DNA of 64,000 nucleotides from Crossiella cryophila (GCF_014204915.1 NZ_JACHMH010000001.1:372001-436000); one strand, 5' to 3'; numbered from the stretch's first letter, positions 44,231 through 54,441 are shown. Notes: generated from the sequence alone by a model not told the origin. Program-made: numbers and translations.

Positions 44231-45208
44231 TCAGTTGTCCACAGCCGCCGGGGTCTCCTGGACCGTCTGCGGCGCGGTGGCCGGTGGCGGCGGAGGCGGT
44301 GGTGGCGGCGGGTTGTTCTCGGTGCTGCGACCGCCACCGCTGCTGCTGTTGCCGCCGCTGCCGGTTGGCGCCTCGGACGGCGAGGTGCTCGTGGTGCTCG
44401 ACGGCGGCGTGGTGCTGGTCGGCACCGTGGTGGTCGCGGGCGGGGTGGTGGTGCTCGGGCTCGGCGGCGGTGGTGGCTCCGACTTGGAGGTGGTGGTCGC
44501 CGCGACCACCGGCGGCGGCTGCACCGGGGACGGGTTGCCGGTGTTCGGCGCAGGCGGCTCGCCGACCTGTTCCTTGAGCGTGTCGTGCTGCTGGGCCAGG
44601 GTGTCCTTGCCGTCCTCGGCCGCGACCGCGGCCAGCGCGGCGGCGGCCCGGTCCAGCGCGGCCTTGGCGATGTCCGGCCTGCCCTGCCGCAACGCGTTGG
44701 TGGCGATGTCCAGGTCCGCGCGCACCGAGGCGGCGGCCTCCACCGACCGGGCGTGGTCGGCGTAGAGCACCCTGGTCAGTCCCCAGAGGGTGTCGCCGGG
44801 TTCGGCGGAGCGGGCCGCGAGGCCGACCCCGGTGAACCCGATCGCGAGCACCGCGGCGGCGGTGGCCAGCGGGATGAGAAAACGGTGGCGGCGACGGCTC
44901 TGCGTCTTGGCCGCCTCGATGGTGGCCAGCGCGGTGTCCAGGTCGACCAGCTCGCCGATCGGCTCCGCGTCCACGTCCCGTCGCCAGGACAGCAGCAGTG
45001 CGGAGAGTTCCTGATCGCCGATGGAGCGATTCGAGTCCAGGTGCGCGGCGGACAGGCTGTCCAGCAGCATGTCGTCCGCACGGACCGCCATCAGGTCGAC
45101 CGGGCCGTCGACCTCGCCGTGGTCGGTGGTCAACGGGTCCTCGGGCGCCAGTGCCCCGGCGCGCCGCCGTGCCAGTTCGACGTCACCTTGGTTGTGCTGC
45201 TCGGCCAT
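44231..45208 (-). CDS. rsdA: Anti-sigma-D factor RsdA
   Basis: A 325-residue bitopic anti-sigma factor. The cytoplasmic sigma-binding domain (about 35-100) reads PVDLMAVRADDMLLDSLSA and ELSALLLSWRRDVDAEPI, matching RsdA. One span is at about 110-132. The outer part has a helical region with several Ala/Asp repeats and then a long Pro/Thr/Ser tail (about 205-325) likely to cross the wall. It begins 2 bp after sigD, so the pair is co-expressed. Release of SigD is expected to need proteolysis; candidate proteases lie next door. Confidence 0.93.
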   Translation of the reverse strand: MAEQHNQGDVELARRRAGALAPEDPLTTDHGEVDGPVDLMAVRADDMLLDSLSAAHLDSNRSIGDQELSALLLSWRRDVDAEPIGELVDLDTALATIEAAKTQSRRRHRFLIPLATAAAVLAIGFTGVGLAARSAEPGDTLWGLTRVLYADHARSVEAAASVRADLDIATNALRQGRPDIAKAALDRAAAALAAVAAEDGKDTLAQQHDTLKEQVGEPPAPNTGNPSPVQPPPVVAATTTSKSEPPPPPSPSTTTPPATTTVPTSTTPPSSTTSTSPSEAPTGSGGNSSSGGGRSTENNPPPPPPPPPPATAPQTVQETPAAVDN

Positions 45209-45210
45209 GT

Positions 45211-45783
45211 TCAGACCACCTCCTCCGGTGCCAAGGTCTTGCGGAGCCTGGCGAGTGCCCGGTGCTGGGCCACCCGCACTGCTCCCGGGGTCGAGCCGAC
45301 CGCGTCCGCGGTCTCCTCGGCGGACAGCCCGACGACCACCCGGAGAAGCAGGATCTCCCGTTGCTTCGCGGGCAGCACCCGGAGCAACTGGGCCATCCGT
45401 TCGGACAGCTCACCGTGCATGGCCCGCTGTTCGGGACCGGCTTCGGTCTCCGGGGCGTCTGGCACCTCGGGAACCGGTTCCGACCGATTGCGGGCGGCGC
45501 TGCGATGCGCGTCAGCCACCTTGTGCGCGGCAATGCCGTACACAAACGCCAGGAACGGGCGTCCCTGGTCGCGGTAGCTGGGCAACGCCGTCAACACGGC
45601 GAGACACACCTCCTGGGCAACATCGTCCGCGGAAGCGTACGAACGTTCCTGCCTGCCTACCCGGGCACGGCAGTACCGCACCACCAAGGGACGGATCGAC
45701 GCCAGCAGACGGCCGATCGACTCTCGGTCGCCGCCGATCGCGGCGCCTACGACGGCGTCCAGTCCGTCCCCCGTGTTGGTCAT
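45211..45783 (-). CDS. sigD: RNA polymerase sigma factor SigD (ECF)
   Basis: A 190-residue ECF sigma factor. Region 2 includes IRPLVVRYCRARVG and SADDVAQEVCLAVLTALPSY, then GRPFLAFVYGIAAHKVADA; region 4 has LPAKQREILLLRVVVGLSAE and GSTPGAVRVAQHRAL. It closely resembles mycobacterial SigD and Streptomyces SCO4769-type sigma factors. ATG 45783 gives MTNTGDGLDAVV; longer starts at 45837 or 45822 are possible, none with a clear ribosome site. It is co-transcribed with rsdA. Confidence 0.95.
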   Translation of the reverse strand: MTNTGDGLDAVVGAAIGGDRESIGRLLASIRPLVVRYCRARVGRQERSYASADDVAQEVCLAVLTALPSYRDQGRPFLAFVYGIAAHKVADAHRSAARNRSEPVPEVPDAPETEAGPEQRAMHGELSERMAQLLRVLPAKQREILLLRVVVGLSAEETADAVGSTPGAVRVAQHRALARLRKTLAPEEVV

Positions 45784-45969
45784 CGTGGTGAGTAGCCCTG
45801 GTGTTACGCGCTGGCGGACTGACATAAAACGATTCACCGACCGTGGCCCGCCCTCCCGGTCCGCTTCACCGTACCCGCCGGGGTCCGGAGAACAGAGTGC
45901 CGGGGCGCAGACCGTGGGGAAAGCGAGACCAGCGCCCAGGGGGTCTGGCCTCGCGCGAATAGGTCACGG

Positions 45970-46045
45970 GGTGTGCCTGGCGGAGGTCCGCCGAACACAC
46001 CCCGGCATGGCAGCAGGTAGCCCGGCGAGACGCCGAGCTACCTGC
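45970..46045 (-). terminator. Two hairpins between sigD and bldM, second one strong
   Basis: The stem 46013-46027 with 46031-46045 pairs 14 of 15 with an AGA loop, 28 bp past the bldM stop, and is the likely bldM terminator. A second dyad, GGTGTG (45970-45975) with CACACC (45996-46001) enclosing GGCGGA/TCCGCC, follows. The rest of the 290-bp gap (45784-46073) must hold the sigD promoter; no clear boxes were seen. Confidence 0.7.
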
Positions 46046-46073
46046 TTCGTCAGCGAGTATGTGGCCGCTGCGG

Positions 46074-46670
46074 TCAGGAGACCAGACCGCGGCGGAAACC
46101 GTGCGCGACCGCCTGGGCGCGGTCCCGGACGCCGAGCTTGCGGAACAACCGCCGCGCGTGCGTCTTCACCGTGTCCTCGGACAGGTACAGCTCGCGACCG
46201 ATCTGTCCGTTGCTCTTGCCCTGGCTCATGCCCCGCAGCACCTGGAGTTCACGCTCGGTGAGCTGAACGCCGGGGTCGGAGGGCTGCCGGGGAGCGGGCA
46301 CCGAGGTGCTCGCCAGGGTGTGCGCCAGCGCGGCGACCAGTTCGGGCCGCGAGGCGTCCCAGCGCAGGTAGCCGCGGGCGCCGCCGGCGATGGCCGCGGC
46401 GATGCTGCCCGCGTCGTCCGGAGCGCCGAACACGATCACGTTGGCCTGCGGGTGCGCCGAGACGAGACGCCGAGTGGCCTCCACCCCGGTCGGCACCGCG
46501 CGCTGGGTTCCCACCAGGACGACGTCGACCGCCTGCCGGGAGAAGCGCGCGAGCAGCTCGTCGCCGTGACCGACACAGTCGATGCGGCTGACCCCAGGGA
46601 CGGCCGACATCACGCGAGTGAGACCCTCCCGGACGCTTCGCCGGTCATCACAGATCAAGACCGTCGTCAC
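46074..46670 (-). CDS. bldM: BldM-like atypical response regulator
   Basis: A 198-residue receiver-LuxR protein. The start TTVLICDDRRSVREGL and the HTH ELQVLRGMSQGKSN and LSEDTVKTHARRLFRKLG are close to Streptomyces BldM, which controls aerial-hyphae genes and works alone or with WhiI. The order guaB, sigma factor, bldM, whiB, groES/groEL also matches Streptomyces. The residue at the phospho-acceptor position is Gly54 (VVLVGTQR) rather than Asp, so phosphorylation there is impossible. GTG 46670 has AGGAAGGAG upstream. The neighbour set suggests a developmental or stress role. Confidence 0.87.
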   Translation of the reverse strand: MTTVLICDDRRSVREGLTRVMSAVPGVSRIDCVGHGDELLARFSRQAVDVVLVGTQRAVPTGVEATRRLVSAHPQANVIVFGAPDDAGSIAAAIAGGARGYLRWDASRPELVAALAHTLASTSVPAPRQPSDPGVQLTERELQVLRGMSQGKSNGQIGRELYLSEDTVKTHARRLFRKLGVRDRAQAVAHGFRRGLVS

Positions 46671-46751
46671 CGGGGACTCCTTCCTACAGCTGAGTGACGT
46701 TCCAACTCCCCTATCGGACGCTGACGGCGGAACCTTGACACGATCTGGTGC

Positions 46752-47672
46752 TTAATCCGTCAAGAAATTCATCCGGCTGGCCGCATCCCCCGGTTCACTA
46801 GAACGGAGCAACCACGAGGGTAACCACGCAGATCGGGCGGCCAACCGCCGTCCGGACGCGTCAGTCCGGCCTAACACCGTGGTCAGAGCCTCGCGAGCGC
46901 CATTCCGGTGATATCCGACCCGATCGGGTTCTGCCTCCGAGAGCAGTAACGCAGAGGGCCAGACGAGCGGCAGCAGCCCGTGCTGACCCCCGTTTTTGAT
47001 CACACTGCGTAGAAAATCCACTCCGGTGGGTAACCCGAGAACGTGCTGCGTCACGCCCAGGACCAGCCCTGACTTGGTTTGATGCCGCACCGAAGAAGAG
47101 GTGTGAGCTAGGTCACATGCGTGTTTACTCGCTGGTAGGGCCTGGTGCGGGTCCCCCTTGGCGAGGGCGATCTCGGCCGCCACCCACCCGATCCGGACCC
47201 TCGGCCGCCAGTCCGGGTCACTTCCGAGAGTCGAAACCGCTTCGCCGTGCAGCCGGGCCGCCGCGGTCAGCCGGCCGCGGCCGATCGCGTCGGCCGCCAG
47301 ACCGAGCAGGACGTCCACGACCACCGAGCGCAGTGGCTCGGGCGCGGGTGGCGCGATCGTGTCCTGGGTGAGCGGATAAAGCCCCGCTTGGGCCAGTCTG
47401 CGCAGCGCCTCGCCGTCGTGGCCCGCGGCCGCGGTGTGCGCGCCGAGCTGGCGGCGGTGCGAGGCCAGCGCGGTCCAGGCGGCCGCGGCCAGCACCGGGT
47501 CCCGGCCCTGACCGAGCGGGGTGAGGGTGGTCAGCGCGGCGGCGTAGTGGCCCTGGCCGCCGAGGGCGACCGCGGCGTACCAGGCGGCCCAGCCCCCGGC
47601 GGCGGCCTCGGCGAAGACGTTGTCGGCCGGGCGGTCGCCGAAGGCGGCCGCCCGCACCCGGTCCAGGTTCAC
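46752..47672 (-). CDS. Helical repeat protein, Rv3415c-like, unknown function
   Basis: A 306-residue soluble protein rich in Ala, with paired-helix periodicity like TPR (AEAAAGGWAAWYAAVALGGQ, then ALTTLTPLGQGRDPVLAAAAW). No enzymatic motif. The position between sigD and whiB matches M. tuberculosis Rv3415c, also uncharacterised. GTG 47672 overlaps the stop of the upstream MerR-like gene by 4 bp, so the two are translated together. A protein-interaction role is inferred from the repeats. Confidence 0.75.
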   Translation of the reverse strand: MNLDRVRAAAFGDRPADNVFAEAAAGGWAAWYAAVALGGQGHYAAALTTLTPLGQGRDPVLAAAAWTALASHRRQLGAHTAAAGHDGEALRRLAQAGLYPLTQDTIAPPAPEPLRSVVVDVLLGLAADAIGRGRLTAAARLHGEAVSTLGSDPDWRPRVRIGWVAAEIALAKGDPHQALPASKHACDLAHTSSSVRHQTKSGLVLGVTQHVLGLPTGVDFLRSVIKNGGQHGLLPLVWPSALLLSEAEPDRVGYHRNGAREALTTVLGRTDASGRRLAARSAWLPSWLLRSSEPGDAASRMNFLTD

Positions 47673-48637
47673 CCCAGCGATGCTGCCAGTCGTTGCACCG
47701 CGTCACCCGGGCCGCCCACCCGGCGCACCTGGGGTGGCAGGTCGATCTCGGCCCAGCCGGGTCCGGCCGCGAACAGCGGGACCCGGCCCTTGGTCCGGTG
47801 GAAGAAGCGCGGCTCGGCCTGTTCGGGGCAGCCCGCCCAGAGCAGGATCGCGGCCGGGGACAGCCTGCGCACCAGCGCGGCCAGCGCCTCGGCCGGGAAG
47901 GCGGCCAGCAGTATCGTGCGCGGGATGCCGCGCTGGGCCAGCGCGGCGGCCAGCACCTGCGGCGGCAGCGCGCCGGGGTCGGCGCAGAACAGCAGCACCG
48001 GGTTGTCGGTGACCGGCAGCGGGGCGCCCACCTCGGCTGCGGCCAGCGCGGCCCGCACGCACTGCCCGGCCAGGTGGCTCACCGGCGGCAGCCCGCGGTC
48101 GGCCAGCGCGGCCAGCACCGGCCCGGCCAGCAGCTCCCAGGTGCGGGTCACCCCGTCCTCGGCGATCGCCTCGGCCAGCACCTCCTGCGCGGCGGCGGCG
48201 TCCATGGCCAGCAGCGCCCGGCCCAGCCCCCTGGCCCGGCGGCCTGCCCCGGGCAGCCGCAGGCCGCGGCCGATCCGGTGCGCCGAACTCCGCGGGGTCT
48301 CGGCGGGCGGCTCGATGTCCTCGGCGGTGCTGCGGGCGTAGCGGGCGGCCTCGGCCGGGGCGGCCCCGCGCAGCAGCGCGCGGTGCATCCGCTCCAGCCG
48401 GGCGATGTCGGCCGGGCCGTAGCGACGGTGCCGTCCGGTGGTGTGCCCGCCGGGGCCGAGGCCGTAGCGGCGGTCCCAGGTGCGCAGGGTGGCCGGGGCC
48501 ACGCCGAGCCGGGCGGCCATCGCGGCCACGGTCAACCGGAGGGAGGACTCCTCGTCGCCAGTTCTCGGGACGAGTTCGGGCGACGTGGCATTTTGCCGCG
48601 TCGGCCGGGGTATACCCGGACCTGTCGATCTCGTCAC
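47669..48637 (-). CDS. MerR-type regulator with degenerate B12-binding-like domain
   Basis: A 322-residue regulator. After about 30 polar residues comes a MerR HTH (LTVAAMAARLGVAPATLRTW, then RRYGPADIARLERM). The middle and C-terminal parts resemble CarH/LitR: a helical bundle (residues about 135-205, EVLAEAIAEDGVTRTWELL) and a Rossmann-like fold (about 210-320, VLLFCADPGALPPQVLAAAL). The DxHxxG cobalamin signature is absent, so B12 is unlikely to bind as in CarH. GTG 48637. It diverges from whiB and is coupled to the Rv3415c-like gene. The effector is unknown. Confidence 0.85.
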   Translation of the reverse strand: MTRSTGPGIPRPTRQNATSPELVPRTGDEESSLRLTVAAMAARLGVAPATLRTWDRRYGLGPGGHTTGRHRRYGPADIARLERMHRALLRGAAPAEAARYARSTAEDIEPPAETPRSSAHRIGRGLRLPGAGRRARGLGRALLAMDAAAAQEVLAEAIAEDGVTRTWELLAGPVLAALADRGLPPVSHLAGQCVRAALAAAEVGAPLPVTDNPVLLFCADPGALPPQVLAAALAQRGIPRTILLAAFPAEALAALVRRLSPAAILLWAGCPEQAEPRFFHRTKGRVPLFAAGPGWAEIDLPPQVRRVGGPGDAVQRLAASLG

Positions 48638-48750
48638 GTGTTCAGTTTCGGGTCGGGGTCACCCGGTCGGCAACCTGAGTCAGGTGGCGCAGGCCGTTGA
48701 CATGCCATTTCGATCACCCGGCGTTCAACAAGGTCTGACGAGCCGAGCGA

Positions 48751-48779
48751 TTGAACAAGTTTTGGCGCGGTTCTACGGT
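48751..48779 (+). promoter_or_regulatory. Promoter candidate for the whiB gene
   Basis: TTGAAC (48751-48756), a 17-bp spacer and TACGGT (48774-48779) fit a vegetative-type promoter. The predicted leader to ATG 48848 is about 60 nt. A second TTGACA at 48697-48702 lacks a matching -10 box. Confidence 0.5.
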
Positions 48780-48847
48780 TGATCAAGGTTAGATCCGGGC
48801 ACCCCACGGCACGACGACACATCAACTCCGGCAAGAAGGTGGTCGCG

Positions 48848-49156
48848 ATGGCTGACACCCGGCGACTCCCCGGCCCGAACGCGGACCTGTGGGACTGGCA
48901 ATTGCGCGGCTCCTGCCGCGGTATGGACAGTGCGTTCTTCTTCCACCCCGACGGTGAGCGGGGACCAGCAAGGGCACGGCGCGAGGCCAAGGCCAAAGCG
49001 GTGTGCGAGGCGTGCCCAGTGCTCGCCCAGTGTCGTCGGCACGCCCTCGCCGTCCAGGAGCCGTACGGCATCTGGGGCGGTATGTCGGAGGCCGAACGAG
49101 AGTCGATCATCAGCAACCGCCGGCGCAAGCTGGCCCTGACCCCAGCTTCGGCCTGA
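48848..49156 (+). CDS. WhiB family iron-sulphur transcription factor (WhiB3/WhiD-like)
   Basis: A 102-residue WhiB protein. The four cluster-ligating Cys are residues 23, 53, 56 and 62 (C...CEAC...C), followed by the GIWGG turn at 74-78 and the basic C-terminal region SNRRRKL. WhiB proteins bind a 4Fe-4S cluster and the primary sigma factor to sense O2/NO or steer development. By location next to groEL1/groES and sigD it is the counterpart of M. tuberculosis WhiB3 and Streptomyces WhiD. ATG 48848 follows AAGAAGG. Confidence 0.95.
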   Translation: MADTRRLPGPNADLWDWQLRGSCRGMDSAFFFHPDGERGPARARREAKAKAVCEACPVLAQCRRHALAVQEPYGIWGGMSEAERESIISNRRRKLALTPASA

Positions 49157-49210
49157 TTCCGCCGAAGTCCGCCGCCGCACCCAGCGCAGCCACCGCTCAA
49201 CACCTCTTGA

Positions 49211-49256
49211 CGACTTAGGGCGACACCCCCGGATCCGGGAGGTGCCGCCCTTGTCG
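49211..49256. terminator. Bidirectional terminator between whiB and groEL1
   Basis: AGGGCG...CGCCCT with inner imperfect pairing around GGATCC, plus flanking CGAC/GTCG, spans 49211-49256 between convergent stops at 49156 and 49289. Confidence 0.75.
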
Positions 49257-49288
49257 TTTGTCAGCCGTGCTTCGTTACCTGGTGAAGG

Positions 49289-50989
<1,701 letters not shown>

Positions 50990-51003
50990 TCAGCAGCAGG
51001 TCG

Positions 51004-51300
51004 TCACTTCTGGATGACGGCCAGCACGTCGCGGGCGGAGAGGATCAGGTACTCCTCGCCGTTGTACTTGACCTCGGTGCCACCGTACTTGGAGTAGATG
51101 ACGACATCGCCGACGTTGACGTCGACGGGGACTCGGTTGCCCTTGTCGTCCACGCGACCCGGCCCAACGGCCAGGACGGAGCCCTCCTGGGGCTTCTCCT
51201 TGGCGGTGTCCGGGATGACGATGCCGGACGCGGTCGTCGTCTCGGCCTCGCTCGCCTGGACGAGGATCTTGTCCTCGAGCGGCTTGATGTTCACGCTCAC
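51004..51300 (-). CDS. groES: Co-chaperonin GroES
   Basis: A 98-residue co-chaperonin: [20 protein letters not shown] at the start, the mobile loop [20 protein letters not shown] and the C-terminal [10 protein letters not shown]. It caps GroEL during folding. GTG 51300 gives the standard N-terminus. A ribosome site is in CTACGGAGGTCAAACCG upstream. The CIRCE operator lies about 100 bp before the start, so HrcA repression is expected for groES-groEL1. Confidence 0.97.
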   Translation of the reverse strand: MSVNIKPLEDKILVQASEAETTTASGIVIPDTAKEKPQEGSVLAVGPGRVDDKGNRVPVDVNVGDVVIYSKYGGTEVKYNGEEYLILSARDVLAVIQK

Positions 51301-51402
51301 CGGTTTGACCTCCGTAGGTCTTCGAAAGCGTTGGCAGGTAGTTGAGTTACGGCTCCTACCATCCCGTCGTCGCGGGTGCCGGGGCGGTGAAGCGCCGTTC
51401 GA

Positions 51403-51429
51403 TTGGCACTCTACCCCTGAGAGTGCCAA
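51403..51429 (-). promoter_or_regulatory. CIRCE element (HrcA operator)
   Basis: TTGGCACTC (51403-51411), a 9-bp spacer and GAGTGCCAA (51421-51429): perfect 9-bp arms with the exact CIRCE geometry, positioned upstream of groES. Known actinobacterial HrcA represses groES-groEL through this site. Confidence 0.95.
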
Positions 51430-51432
51430 CGC

Positions 51433-52791
51433 TCAACGACGACCCCTGGGAATGAGTGAGCGGTATCTCTCCGCCTCCGCTGCCAGCCCCCTGGCCGTGG
51501 CGAGTTCCGCGAGGTCACGATACGCACCCGGCTCGCCCGCCGTGACCAGACCCAGCAGTTCGGTCTCGGCCTCGGCCAGCCTGCCGTCGGCCCAGAGCAG
51601 GTGCGCCAGGTTGTACCGGGCCAGGTCGTCCCCGCCGGCGATGGCCGTGCGGTAGATCTCCTCGGCCGCGGCGGAGTCGCCGAGGTGCTCGCTGTAGTAG
51701 TTGCCGAGGGAGTTGACCGCCTCGCTCTCCCCGGCGGCGATGCCCGCGCGCAGCAGTTCCACCCCGGCGGGCTCGCGGCCGGTGTCGATGAGCTGGTCGG
51801 CCAGCTGCACCCGGGCCATGGCCAGGTCGCCGGGGTGCACCAGCTCGGCCATCGCCCGCCACAGGATCTGCTCGGCCTCGGTGCGCCGGTCGTCGAGTTC
51901 GGCGATCTCGGCCGCCTCGAAGAAGGTCTCCGCGTCGCCAAGGCCCATGCCCAGGTCCAGGGCGGCGAACATCTCCTGGCGTTCGCCCAGGTCACGGTGG
52001 GCGCGGGCGAGCTGGGCGTAGGCCTCGGACAGTCCGGCGGTGGCGGCCTCGGTGAAGACCGCGACCGCGTCCCTGGCCCGGTGGTTGCGGCGGAGCAGGC
52101 GGCCGAGCTTGAGCAGGGCCTGCCGCTCGCCGAGGTCGATGGCCCGGCGGAAGGCGGGTTCGGCCCGGTCCGCGGCGTGCCAGTCCTCGTCCAGCAGCAG
52201 CGCGTACTGGTAGGCGGAGTGCCGCTGGCCACCGGCGGCGCCCTCGGCGAGCAAGGTCTCGGCCTCGGCGGCGCGGGTGTCGAAGCGCAGCACGATGCCC
52301 AGTTCGGCGCGGGCGCAGTCGGCCAGCACCGGGTCCTCGTCGGCGAGCAGCCCGCGCAGCAGCCGCTCCTGCTCACCGGGTTCGCCGTCGGCCTCGGCGA
52401 GCTGGGCCTGGCCCATCACCGCCCACCGGTCGCCGAGCCGGGCGGCCACGGCGAGCTGTTCGCGGGCCTCCTCGGTGTACTGGCCGAGTTCGATCAGCGC
52501 CATGCCCAGTGCCTGGTGCGCCTCCAGGCAGCCGGCCACCACGGCCTTGCGGTAGCTGTGCACGGCCGCGCGCAGCAGGTCGCGGTCCCGGCCGGGCAGG
52601 TAGCGCTGGCGCAGCACGTTGCCGAGGTTGTAGTGGGCGTGCTCGCCACCGGCGGCGATGGCCCGGCGGAAGCAGTCCTCCGCGGCGGGCCAGCGCTTCT
52701 GGTCGGCCAGCGCCATGCCCAGTTCGTTCCACTGCATGGCGGTGGCCCCGTCGCGCTCTGCCCGGCGCAGCCGGTCATCCAGCCAGCTCAT
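51433..52791 (-). CDS. Tetratricopeptide/Sel1-repeat protein
   Basis: A 452-residue helical repeat protein with about a dozen TPR/Sel1-like units, visible as recurring A-x-x-x-G-N/L-x-x-x-x-x-L patterns (for example HYNLGNVLRQRYLPG, NSLGNYYSEHLGDSAAAEEI, RYNLAHLLWADGRLAEAE). It starts MSWLDDRLRRAERDGATAMQ. There is no signal peptide and no enzyme domain, so a cytoplasmic scaffold is likely. Its stop is 4 bp from the CIRCE element, so groES transcription starts close behind it. Function unknown. Confidence 0.85.
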   Translation of the reverse strand: MSWLDDRLRRAERDGATAMQWNELGMALADQKRWPAAEDCFRRAIAAGGEHAHYNLGNVLRQRYLPGRDRDLLRAAVHSYRKAVVAGCLEAHQALGMALIELGQYTEEAREQLAVAARLGDRWAVMGQAQLAEADGEPGEQERLLRGLLADEDPVLADCARAELGIVLRFDTRAAEAETLLAEGAAGGQRHSAYQYALLLDEDWHAADRAEPAFRRAIDLGERQALLKLGRLLRRNHRARDAVAVFTEAATAGLSEAYAQLARAHRDLGERQEMFAALDLGMGLGDAETFFEAAEIAELDDRRTEAEQILWRAMAELVHPGDLAMARVQLADQLIDTGREPAGVELLRAGIAAGESEAVNSLGNYYSEHLGDSAAAEEIYRTAIAGGDDLARYNLAHLLWADGRLAEAETELLGLVTAGEPGAYRDLAELATARGLAAEAERYRSLIPRGRR

Positions 52792-52920
52792 GGCTCAACC
52801 GTAGGCCCGGAGTTGCCGGAAATTAACCTCGCCGTGCCGATGTGGCTACCGATCGTGGCTGGCGGATGTCATCGCCGTGGGCATGGGATCAGGAAGTTCC
52901 CTGACCCGGAGGTTCCCACC

Positions 52921-54441
52921 ATGCGAGTGACCCGACGCACCGCCTTGCTCGGCAGCGCCGCGACCCTGGCCCTGACCACCGCGCTACCCGCGGTGGCCGC
53001 CCCCTCCCGCAAGCTGATCGGCCCGTTCACCCTGGGCATCGCCTCCGGCGACCCGACCCCCGACGGCGTGGTGCTGTGGACCCGGCTGGCGGTGTCCCCG
53101 CTCAACGAGGACGGGCTGGGCGGCATGCCGGACCGGGTGGTCCCGGTGCACTGGGAGGTGGCCGAGGACGAGCGGTTCCGCCGGATCGCCCGGCGCGGGG
53201 TGGCGCACGCCCGGCCGGAAGCCGCGCACACCGTGCACGTGGAGGTCGGCGGCCTGCGCGCGGGCCGGGAGTACTGGTACCGGTTCCGCACCGGCGGCGA
53301 GATCTCCCCGGTCGGCCGGACCCGCACCGCGCCAGGTCCCGAGGTGCTGCGCACCGAGCTGACCATGTGCTTCGCCTCCTGCTCGAAGTACGAGGACGGC
53401 CACTTCACCGCCTACCGGCGGCTGGCCGAGGACCACCCGGACCTGGTCCTGCACCTGGGCGACTACCAGTACGAGTACCAGGGCAAGGCGGGCGACATCC
53501 GTCAGGTGCTCGGCCCGGAGACCACCACCCTGGCCGGCTACCGGCAGCGGCACGCCCAGTACAAGACCGACCCGGACCTCCAGCTCGCGCACGCCACCGC
53601 GCCCTTCCTGGTGGTCTGGGACGATCATGAAACGGAGAACAACTGGGCCGACGAGGTCCCCGAGCAGCCGGACCCGCACTTCCTGACCCGCCGCGCGGCC
53701 GCGTTCCAGGCCTACTACGAGAACATGCCGCTGCGCCGCGGTGCCAAGCCCAACGGCATCGACCTCCAGCTCTACCGGCGGATCCGCTGGGGCGGGCTGG
53801 TCGACTTCCACATGCTCGACACCCGGCAGTACCGCGACGACCAGGCCTGCGGCGACGGGGTGCGGGTGGACTGCGCGGCCCGGCTGGACCCGGCCCGCAC
53901 CATCACCGGCGCGGCCCAGGAACGCTGGCTGCTCGACGGCCTGCGCGGGTCGAGGGCGCGCTGGAACGTGCTGGGCCAGCAGGTCTTCTTCGCCGGGCTG
54001 GACTACACCGCCGGTCCGCAGAAGGGGTTCCACATGGACTCCTGGGGCGGGTACGTGGCCAGCCGGAACAAGATCGCCGCCGGGCTCGCGCAGACCCGCA
54101 ACGGCGTGGTGCTCACCGGCGACGTGCACCAGCACTGGGCCGCCGACATCCCGGTGGTCTTCGACGAGGGGTCCTCGAGGACGGCGGGCGTCGAGCTGGT
54201 GACCACTTCGATCACCAGCGGCCGGGACGGCAGCGACAAGGTCAACGAGACCACGCTCGCGGAGAACCCGCACGTGAAGTTCAACAGCAACCGGCGCGGG
54301 TACGTGCGGACCAGGTTCACCGCCGACGAGCTGCGCGCGGACTTCCGCACCCTGCCGTACGTGACCAAGCCGGACGCCCCGGCCACGACCGCGGCCAGCT
54401 TCGTGGTGCGGGACCGGGAGCCCGGTCTGCACCGCGCCTGA
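52921..54441 (+). CDS. phoD: Alkaline phosphatase D (PhoD), Tat-exported
   Basis: A 506-residue secreted phosphodiesterase/phosphatase. The twin-arginine signal VTRRTALLGSAATLALT runs to the cleavage region PAVAAPS. A PhoD N-terminal Ig-like domain (about 35-130) precedes the catalytic domain with LHLGDYQYEY, VWDDHETENNW, and GDVHQHW as metal ligands (iron and calcium in known PhoD). It liberates phosphate from esters outside the cell. No certain PHO box was found in the 129 bp upstream. ATG 52921 has CCGGAGG nearby. Confidence 0.95.
   Translation: MRVTRRTALLGSAATLALTTALPAVAAPSRKLIGPFTLGIASGDPTPDGVVLWTRLAVSPLNEDGLGGMPDRVVPVHWEVAEDERFRRIARRGVAHARPEAAHTVHVEVGGLRAGREYWYRFRTGGEISPVGRTRTAPGPEVLRTELTMCFASCSKYEDGHFTAYRRLAEDHPDLVLHLGDYQYEYQGKAGDIRQVLGPETTTLAGYRQRHAQYKTDPDLQLAHATAPFLVVWDDHETENNWADEVPEQPDPHFLTRRAAAFQAYYENMPLRRGAKPNGIDLQLYRRIRWGGLVDFHMLDTRQYRDDQACGDGVRVDCAARLDPARTITGAAQERWLLDGLRGSRARWNVLGQQVFFAGLDYTAGPQKGFHMDSWGGYVASRNKIAAGLAQTRNGVVLTGDVHQHWAADIPVVFDEGSSRTAGVELVTTSITSGRDGSDKVNETTLAENPHVKFNSNRRGYVRTRFTADELRADFRTLPYVTKPDAPATTAASFVVRDREPGLHRA

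Noticed and set aside
44340-44480. Low-complexity Thr/Ser/Pro-coding repeats as a possible CRISPR or tandem-repeat array
   Set aside because: They are codon-level repeats inside the rsdA tail with no regular spacer or palindromic unit.
45760-45800. A GTAAC-N16-CGAT sequence resembling a reported SigD-type promoter upstream of sigD
   Set aside because: Its -10 element overlaps the chosen start codon, so it cannot drive the gene as annotated, and the consensus was recalled rather than checked.
48697-48720. TTGACA at 48697 as the main whiB promoter
   Set aside because: No acceptable -10 box lies 16-19 bp downstream; TTGAAC-17-TACGGT at 48751-48779 fits better.
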